64,000 nt of DNA. It comes from Scatosoma sp045576335. Its GTDB lineage: Bacteria; Bacillota; Clostridia; Christensenellales; Borkfalkiaceae. Below the pieces are notes generated by a model. The model searched no databases. It was given only the letters and a program-made list of their open reading frames with translations, and was not told the origin of the DNA. The position numbers were made by a program, and so were the translations under genes. This document shows positions 58,435 to 64,000 of this stretch, piece by piece (the first letter of the stretch is position 1; the number at the start of each line of letters is the position of its first letter). The stretch is taken from positions 1 to 64,000 of the forward strand of contig JAZNGH010000028.1 in NCBI GenBank assembly GCA_045576335.1, written 5' to 3'.

Positions 58435-59046
58435 TTACGCCTCCTTTACCGTCTTTTTCTTGGGCGTTTTTTTCGCGTTTTGAGAGGGCAGGGTTGCGTT
58501 CACCGCTTCTTCCCCCACCGTTTCTAAACGAATGTTGTCGTTGGTGAACACGCAAATTTCGGAAGCGATTTTGAGTGCTTTTTTGGCAATCGTCGCCGCG
58601 TCGTAATCCGTTTCCTGATACAGCGCGCGCGCCGCCGCAAGCGCGTAATTGCCGCCGCTACCGATTGCGCATACGCCCTCGTCAGGTTCAATAACCTCAC
58701 CCGTACCCGATAAAATGAGCAGGGTGTTTTCGTCCGCGGTAATCATCATTGCGTCCAGCTTTCTGCCGATTTTGTCGCTTCTCCAAAGCTCCGCAAGCTC
58801 CACCGCCGAGCGCATAAGATTTCCCGAAAATTTATTGAGCATTCCCTCGAAGCGTTCGGTGAGCGCGAACGCGTCCGTAACCGAACCCGCAAAGCCGAGA
58901 ATGACTTTTCCGCCGAAAATGCGGCGCACCTTTATCGCCGTGTTTTTGAAAATGACCGATTCACCCATCGTCACCTGTCCGTCGCCCGCAATCGCCGTGA
59001 CGCCGTTTTTCTTGACCGCACAAATGGTCGTTCCTCTAAATTCCAT
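58435..59046 (-). CDS. hslV: HslV peptidase subunit with propeptide and extended tail
   Basis: A 203-residue proteasome-like peptidase. The catalytic Thr is expected in the conserved GTTIC segment at residues 5-9, so a five-residue propeptide (MEFRG) must be removed to expose Thr6, unlike E. coli HslV where it follows Met1. The core ends near 183, after which a Lys-rich tail of about 20 residues (PSQNAKKTPKKK) is unusual. It lies between trmFO and hslU with gaps of 3 and 1 bp. Confidence 0.93.
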   Translation of the reverse strand: MEFRGTTICAVKKNGVTAIAGDGQVTMGESVIFKNTAIKVRRIFGGKVILGFAGSVTDAFALTERFEGMLNKFSGNLMRSAVELAELWRSDKIGRKLDAMMITADENTLLILSGTGEVIEPDEGVCAIGSGGNYALAAARALYQETDYDAATIAKKALKIASEICVFTNDNIRLETVGEEAVNATLPSQNAKKTPKKKTVKEA

Positions 59047-59049
59047 ACT

Positions 59050-60363
59050 TTATTTCTCTCCTTTTAGAACGGACAGCGAACGCTCCGCAAGCGTTTTATA
59101 CCGTTCCTTTTTGTCCTTTATCCGCGTTGACAACGGCGTGAGAATCCCGAAATTCGCGTTCATAGGCTGAAAATCCTTGTTGGGCGAAGAAATATAGCCT
59201 TGTAACGCTCCGCATACGGTGCGTTCGTCCAGCGTCCGCTTCTCCCGCCCCAAAATTTCGTCTGCAATCGCGATCGCCGCGAGCAAGCCGCTCGCCGCGC
59301 TTTCGACGTACCCTTCTACGCCCGTGATTTGCCCCGCAAAGAATAGCCGTTTATTATTCTTAAACGAAAAATCGCGAGTTAAAACACTCGGACTGTTAAT
59401 ATACGTATTTCTGTGCATAACGCCGTAGCGTAAAAACTCGGCGTTTTTCAGCGCGGGTATCATAGAAAACACCCGTTTTTGCTCGGAGAATTTGAGGTTG
59501 GTTTGAAAGCCCACGAGGTTATACGTCGTTCCCGCTTCGTTTTCCTTGCGAAGCTGCAACACCGCGTACGGGCGTTTTCCCTCGCTATCCCAAAGCCCCA
59601 CGGGTTTGAGCGTTCCAAAACGCAAGGTATCTCTTCCGCGCGAAGCCATTACCTCAATCGGCATACAGCCCTCGAAAATCTCGCCCTTTTCAAACTCGTG
59701 CAAGTGCGCCCGTTCCGCACTCAAAAGTGCGTCCACGAACGCGTAATATTCCTCTCTGTCCATAGGACAGTTGATATAATCGCCCGTACCCTTGCCGTAT
59801 CTATCTCCCGTGAACGCCTTTTGCATATCCACGCTGTCCGCGCTCACGATCGGCGCGGAAGCGTCGAAAAAGTGCAGCTCTCCCCCTGCCGTCTGCTTTA
59901 TATCCTCTGCCAGCGCGTCCGAGGTCAAAGGCCCCGTGGCAATGATTACGTACCTGCCCCCGTCCTTTTCCGTGTCGGGGATATTTTTAACCTCCTCGCT
60001 CACAACCGTCAGGTTCGGGCAGGACTTGATTTTTTCGGTGATATACGCCGAAAATTTCTCTCTATCAACGGCAAGTGCCGCACCCGCGGGAACGCAAGTG
60101 TTGTCCGCCGCCTCTATAATCATAGAGCCCAAAAGCCGCATTTCCTCTTTCAAAAGCCCGCAAGCGTTGGCGTAAATATCGTTGCTTTTAAGGGAGTTGG
60201 AGCATACCAGCTCCCCGAAATTTTCGCTTTCGTGCGCGGGCGTAAATTTTTTCGGCTTCATATCCACGAGCGTCGTTTTTATGCCCCGCGAGGCGAGATA
60301 GTACGCCGCCTCGCTTCCTGCAAGTCCGCCGCCTACGACGAGGACCTCCGCGTTAGCTTTCAT
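59050..60363 (-). CDS. trmFO: folate-dependent tRNA (uracil-54-C5) methyltransferase
   Basis: A 437-residue FAD/folate enzyme that makes m5U54 in tRNA. The FAD motif VVGGGLAGSEAAYYLA is at about 9-24; the conserved Cys segment GELVCSNSLKSN near 50-61 and the C-terminal GQITGVEGYVESAASG near 341-356 are family hallmarks. Its start overlaps topA by 11 bp. This folate-using enzyme is typical of Firmicutes. Confidence 0.95.
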   Translation of the reverse strand: MKANAEVLVVGGGLAGSEAAYYLASRGIKTTLVDMKPKKFTPAHESENFGELVCSNSLKSNDIYANACGLLKEEMRLLGSMIIEAADNTCVPAGAALAVDREKFSAYITEKIKSCPNLTVVSEEVKNIPDTEKDGGRYVIIATGPLTSDALAEDIKQTAGGELHFFDASAPIVSADSVDMQKAFTGDRYGKGTGDYINCPMDREEYYAFVDALLSAERAHLHEFEKGEIFEGCMPIEVMASRGRDTLRFGTLKPVGLWDSEGKRPYAVLQLRKENEAGTTYNLVGFQTNLKFSEQKRVFSMIPALKNAEFLRYGVMHRNTYINSPSVLTRDFSFKNNKRLFFAGQITGVEGYVESAASGLLAAIAIADEILGREKRTLDERTVCGALQGYISSPNKDFQPMNANFGILTPLSTRIKDKKERYKTLAERSLSVLKGEK

Positions 60364-62710
60364 CGTCTAATCCCTCGAAAATGAAGCCGCCGCTCATTCC
60401 TTCGTACGGTTCGTCCATAAGCGGAGGAGCTTCAAAGCTCGTCACAAATTCAGGCGCGTTCTTTTCTAAATCGCGCTTCGCCGTCTTGGGCTTTTCCGTC
60501 TTTACGCGGTAAGAACAGTCCTTATTGCTGCACTTGATATTCCCGCGCGGCGTTTGCACAACGGCTTCGTTACATTGCGGGCACTTGTCGCCCGTGGGGA
60601 TATCCCAGCTCATAAATTTACAGGTGGGATAGCCCGAACAGCTGTAATAAATTTTGCCCTTCTTGGATTTTCTCACCGTCATTGCGTTGCCGCATTCGGG
60701 GCATTTCCCAACGAGCTTGGGCGTTTCCTCCGTGGGCATGGGCATCGTCGATTTACACTCGGGGTAACTCGGGCACGCGAGGAATTTACCGAATTTCCCG
60801 CTCTTGACCACCATATTTTCCCCGCACTTGGGACAGCGCATAGCGGAAATTTCTTCCTTGCTTTCGCTGACGATATTGTGACATTCGGGGTAGTTGGAGC
60901 ACGCGAGATATTTGCCAAAACGCCCCGTTCTACGGAGCATAAAATGCCCGCATTTTCCGCAAACCTCTTCGGTGAGCTGGTCGCCGTACGAGGACGCGCC
61001 GCGCAAATTCTTCTCAAAATCGGGATAGAAATCGCCGATTACGCGCTTCCATTCCACGCCGCCCTCTTCGATATCGTCCAGCTTGTTTTCCATACCCGCC
61101 GTAAACCCGACGTCCATAATATCCACGAAGCATTTGACGAGCATATCCACGACGTCGTACGCAACCGCCGTCGGAACCATATATTTCCCGTCCTTTTTCA
61201 CGTATTTTTGCGTAAGCTTGGAAATAATCGTAGCATAAGTGGACGGTCTGCCGATTCCCTTTTCTTCCATGGCTTTGACGAGCGAAGCGTCGGTGTAGCG
61301 CAAGGGCGGTTTGGTGAATTTTTGTTCCTTTTGCATATTGACGAGATCGAGCGTATCGCCCTCTTTCAAATCGGGCAACAGCTTCGCCGCATCCACGCCC
61401 TCGTCGTCGTCCTTTTTCGCGCTCATATCCTGATACACCGCGGTAAAGCCCGCAAATAAGAGCACCTTTCCGCTCGCCTTGAAAACATACCCGCTGTTTT
61501 CAATCTCCATTTGCGCGCTGTTGTATTTCGCCTCCGCCATTTGCGAAGCGAGGAAACGCTCGTAAATAAGCTTATACAGCGCGAAATGCTTGCGGTCGAG
61601 AAACTTTTTCGCCTTTTCGGGGGTCATATCCAAATCGATAGGGCGAACCGCTTCGTGCGCGTCCTGTGCGCTCTTTTTAGAGGCGTAATAGTTGGGCTTT
61701 TCGGGCGCGTATTCCTCGCCGTACACCACGCGGATTTTTGCAAGGGCCGCCGCTTGCGCTTCCTTGGAAACGCGCACGGAGTCCGTACGCATATAGGTAA
61801 TAAACGCGATATGGTCGCCGTTTTCCGTCGCGATACCCTCGTACAAATGCTGTGCGAGCGTCATCGTTTCGGGCGCGGTAAAGCCGAGCTTGGTCGAAGC
61901 GTCCTGCTGCATAGAGCTGGTCGTAAACGGCGCGGGCGCGTGCGATTTTGCAATCGATTTTTTGACCTTGGAAACGACGAATTCGCCCCGCTCGATTGCG
62001 GCGAGCACTTGCGCCGTTTCTTCCGCGGACGCGGGCTTGTATTTTTTCGTTCCCTTCTTTTCAAGCAACGCCTTGAACGGCGCGAATTTTTGCGGCTTGT
62101 CGCGAAGCTCCGCCGTCAAATTCCAGTATTCCTCGGGCTTGAACGCCGCAATTTCGCGTTCCCTTTCCACCACGAGCCGAAGCGCGACCGACTGCACGCG
62201 CCCGCCCGAAAGCGTACGCTTGCCGTTGCCGTTTTTGTCCTCGATTTTGTGATTGAGAAGGGTGGAAAGCTTATACCCCACCAAACGGTCGAGCACGCGG
62301 CGCGCCTGTTGCGCGTCTACGAGATGATAGTTGATTTGACGGGGTGTTTTCAACGCCGCTTCAATGGCGCGTTGGGAAACCTCGTTAAACTCAATACGGT
62401 TTTCTGCTTTTTCGTCCAGTCCCAAGACCGTCTGCAAATGCCACGCAATCGCTTCTCCCTCGCGGTCAGGGTCAGTTGCAAGGTATACGCGGTCGGCTTT
62501 GCGCGTAGCGTCCGTCAAACGACGGATCACGTCCTCTTTTCCCTCGGAGTTCACGTATTTCGGCTCGAAATCGTTTTTGATGTCCACGCCGAGCGTGTGC
62601 ACGGGCAAATCGCGGATATGTCCCGCCGAAGCGTCTACGCGGTATTTCCCTTTGAGGTACTTGGAGATGGTTTTCGCCTTGGAGGGCGACTCTACGATAA
62701 TTAAATCCAT
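60353..62710 (-). CDS. topA: DNA topoisomerase I
   Basis: A 785-residue type IA topoisomerase that relaxes negative supercoils. The Toprim domain starts MDLIIVESPSKAKTI and has DPDREGEA near 98-105; the catalytic Tyr is in ITYMRTDSVRVS near 302. Four C-terminal zinc-ribbon-like units (Cys pairs from about 587, 632, 675 and 716) bind DNA, followed by a short acidic tail. It is in the conserved dprA-topA-trmFO order. Confidence 0.95.
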   Translation of the reverse strand: MDLIIVESPSKAKTISKYLKGKYRVDASAGHIRDLPVHTLGVDIKNDFEPKYVNSEGKEDVIRRLTDATRKADRVYLATDPDREGEAIAWHLQTVLGLDEKAENRIEFNEVSQRAIEAALKTPRQINYHLVDAQQARRVLDRLVGYKLSTLLNHKIEDKNGNGKRTLSGGRVQSVALRLVVEREREIAAFKPEEYWNLTAELRDKPQKFAPFKALLEKKGTKKYKPASAEETAQVLAAIERGEFVVSKVKKSIAKSHAPAPFTTSSMQQDASTKLGFTAPETMTLAQHLYEGIATENGDHIAFITYMRTDSVRVSKEAQAAALAKIRVVYGEEYAPEKPNYYASKKSAQDAHEAVRPIDLDMTPEKAKKFLDRKHFALYKLIYERFLASQMAEAKYNSAQMEIENSGYVFKASGKVLLFAGFTAVYQDMSAKKDDDEGVDAAKLLPDLKEGDTLDLVNMQKEQKFTKPPLRYTDASLVKAMEEKGIGRPSTYATIISKLTQKYVKKDGKYMVPTAVAYDVVDMLVKCFVDIMDVGFTAGMENKLDDIEEGGVEWKRVIGDFYPDFEKNLRGASSYGDQLTEEVCGKCGHFMLRRTGRFGKYLACSNYPECHNIVSESKEEISAMRCPKCGENMVVKSGKFGKFLACPSYPECKSTMPMPTEETPKLVGKCPECGNAMTVRKSKKGKIYYSCSGYPTCKFMSWDIPTGDKCPQCNEAVVQTPRGNIKCSNKDCSYRVKTEKPKTAKRDLEKNAPEFVTSFEAPPLMDEPYEGMSGGFIFEGLDDES

Positions 62711-62742
62711 ATCTATTCCTTATAACTAAATTTTTTATGATT

Positions 62743-63597
62743 TTATACGGGCGAATATCTATTCCCGCCGATTGCCACGGCAAGCCCTTTCACCTCTAAC
62801 GAGGACAAAACCGCCCTTGCCTTAAACGCGGGTACGCCCGATTTTGCGGCAATTTCGTTGATATGCCCCTCGGTCAGCTCCCGCAAGGCGCAAAGCGTTT
62901 TTTCTTCATCGGGGGAAAGCGCGAGCGTTTTTGCTTTGACCGTCCTATCCACGCCCGTTTTTTCAAAAATATCCTCCGCGCTTTCAGTGAGATACGCGCC
63001 TTTTTTTATCAAAGCGTTACACCCCGCTCCCGCGAGCGCGTTTGGCGGATAGGGCAGCGCAAACACGGGCTTACCCGCCTTTTGCGCGTATTTTGCCGTA
63101 ATCAACGCCCCGCTCTTTTCGTCTGCCCCTACCACAAGCGTTCCCTCGCCGAGCGCGGCAAGCAGCTTGTTTCTGTATTCGTAGGAAAACGCGCGCACGG
63201 GCGTGTCGTAGGGGTGCGGAGAAATAAGTAGTCCCTTTTGCGCCACGCGCTCCAACAAAGCGATATTGCCTTGCGGCAACGACCCAAATCCGCCTGCCAA
63301 AACGCAAATAATCCGTCCGCTTGCAAGCGCGCCCTCAATTGCCGAAGTATCCCCGCCGTCTGCCGCGCCCGTAACGAGCACGAACGCGTCCGTCAAATCC
63401 CGCGCGATACCCTCGCTCACCTTCATTGCCGCGGCGGGCGTTTTGCGCGAGCCGACGAGCGTAAATTTACGCGCCCGTAACAGCTCTATATTCCCCACCG
63501 CCTGCAAAAATGCGGGCGGGCTTGACAGCTCCTGCCATTCCTTGGGGTAATACGGAGAAGCTTTTTCGATTGTCACGATATCCGATTTACTTATCAA
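62743..63597 (-). CDS. dprA: DprA/Smf-family DNA-processing protein, diverged
   Basis: A 284-residue DprA protein, which loads RecA on incoming single-stranded DNA in transformation. The Rossmann domain (about 35-215) has VGSRKTPAAA near 48-57, LAGGFGSL near 99-106, EYRNKLLAAL near 135-144 and SGALIT near 161-166. The usual ARGID..AH motif is replaced by a DGGDTSA form. A winged-helix domain closes the protein (about 228-284). It lies between comM and topA, consistent with dprA. Confidence 0.85.
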   Translation of the reverse strand: MISKSDIVTIEKASPYYPKEWQELSSPPAFLQAVGNIELLRARKFTLVGSRKTPAAAMKVSEGIARDLTDAFVLVTGAADGGDTSAIEGALASGRIICVLAGGFGSLPQGNIALLERVAQKGLLISPHPYDTPVRAFSYEYRNKLLAALGEGTLVVGADEKSGALITAKYAQKAGKPVFALPYPPNALAGAGCNALIKKGAYLTESAEDIFEKTGVDRTVKAKTLALSPDEEKTLCALRELTEGHINEIAAKSGVPAFKARAVLSSLEVKGLAVAIGGNRYSPV

Positions 63598-63600
63598 TCT

Positions 63601-64000
63601 TTATGCCTCCGCACCATAGCTTCGATAGGAAATCGCTTCGTATAAATGCTCGGGCTTTATGCTTTCGCTCAATTCCAAATCGGCAATTGTCCGCGCGACC
63701 TTTAATATCCGCGAGCGGGCGCGAGCGGACAGGCAAAGCCTTTCAAACGCTTCTTTGAGCACCGCCTCGCCTTCGGCATCCAGCTTGCAAAATTCCCGCG
63801 TTTCCTTTTCGCCCATTTCGGCGTTCGTCGCAACCTTGCTCCCCTCAAAACGCAGTCTTTGCACCGTTCTCGCACGGTCGGCACGCGCCTTGACTTGCGC
63901 GCTCGTTTCCTCCTGTACGTCCGAAACAAGCTCGTCGTATTCCACGCCGTCCACCTCCACTTGGATATCAATTCTATCCAAAAGCGGCCCTGATATCCGC
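63601..64000 (-). CDS. comM: ComM-like Mg-chelatase-family ATPase, C-terminal part
   Basis: The window cuts this gene; about 132 C-terminal codons are visible and continue past base 64000. The first residues read RISGPLLDRIDIQVEV, the sensor-2-side signature of the YifB/ComM family, and the rest matches the Mg_chelatase_C domain (LSARARSRILKVARTIADL near the end). ComM is a DNA helicase that aids branch migration in transformation. Its placement three bases before dprA fits. Confidence 0.85.
   Translation of the reverse strand, partial: RISGPLLDRIDIQVEVDGVEYDELVSDVQEETSAQVKARADRARTVQRLRFEGSKVATNAEMGEKETREFCKLDAEGEAVLKEAFERLCLSARARSRILKVARTIADLELSESIKPEHLYEAISYRSYGAEA

Noticed and set aside
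1..64000. tRNA, rRNA, CRISPR, prophage, conjugative or insertion-sequence genes
   Set aside because: I looked for CCA-ended tRNA-like folds, repeated spacers, integrase, transposase and phage structural motifs and saw none. A tool scan could still find a tRNA I missed by eye.

Overview
The window looks like chromosomal DNA of an uncultured, low-to-mid GC Gram-positive bacterium of the class Clostridia, probably a gut commensal. The evidence is near-consensus sigma-A promoters (TTGACA, mostly 17 bp, TATAAT), strong purine-rich ribosome sites, lipoboxes and surface proteins without outer-membrane partners, and the Firmicutes order dprA-topA-trmFO-hslV-hslU. A narrower placement (for example Christensenellales) is a guess. 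I found no rRNA, tRNA, CRISPR array, prophage or insertion sequence.

Layout. 1-8.7 kb: PHP-family phosphoesterases, small membrane proteins, a HAD phosphatase, a secreted NlpC/P60 hydrolase, and an envelope operon vanZ-like / DUF368 (PopT-type) / comF. A short candidate sRNA lies at about 2.22-2.33 kb. 8.7-17.5 kb: an ECF-type substrate subunit, then a leftward sugar operon (SGNH esterase, GH38 alpha-mannosidase, Gfo/Idh/MocA oxidoreductase, GH13 glucosidase, GH78 rhamnosidase-like). 17.7-23.7 kb: yitT, a ~720-nt candidate structured non-coding RNA with its own promoter and terminator, mreB, maf, ppx and a split TauE/SafE exporter. 23.9-34.4 kb: a 1,177-residue surface lipoprotein, a 48-residue small ORF, an intergenic palindromic repeat, an XRE regulator with palindromic operator, an RsmF-like methyltransferase, a DnaQ-type exonuclease, serS and a CtpE/Exp7-type P-type ATPase.

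34.5-54.2 kb: one leftward run of eleven closely packed genes that reads as a Gram-positive glycan-utilisation locus. In transcription order it encodes a GH78 rhamnosidase, two ABC sugar permeases, the sugar-binding lipoprotein, an 800-residue wall protein, a lipoprotein and a cytosolic version of the same TIM-barrel-like protein, a secreted metallo-beta-lactamase-fold protein, an 1,802-residue repeat protein, a 38-residue microprotein and a 778-residue secreted protein. A divergent AraC regulator sits at the head. Two of the surface proteins share an unusual C-terminal tail (Gly-Cys-x-Gly, hydrophobic helix, Arg-Lys-Lys-Asp-Glu) instead of LPXTG.

55.5-64.0 kb: a housekeeping operon read leftward: comM (partial), dprA, topA, trmFO, hslV, hslU, hisS, trxA, then a strong terminator. 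The xerC and codY genes usual in this cluster in Bacillus are absent.

The most unusual items are the large structured RNA at 18.6-19.3 kb, the sRNA at 2.2 kb, the Gly-Cys C-terminal tail, the EDVITTS microprotein, the paired inside/outside enzymes of the glycan locus, and two genes whose promoters place transcription start on the start codon.
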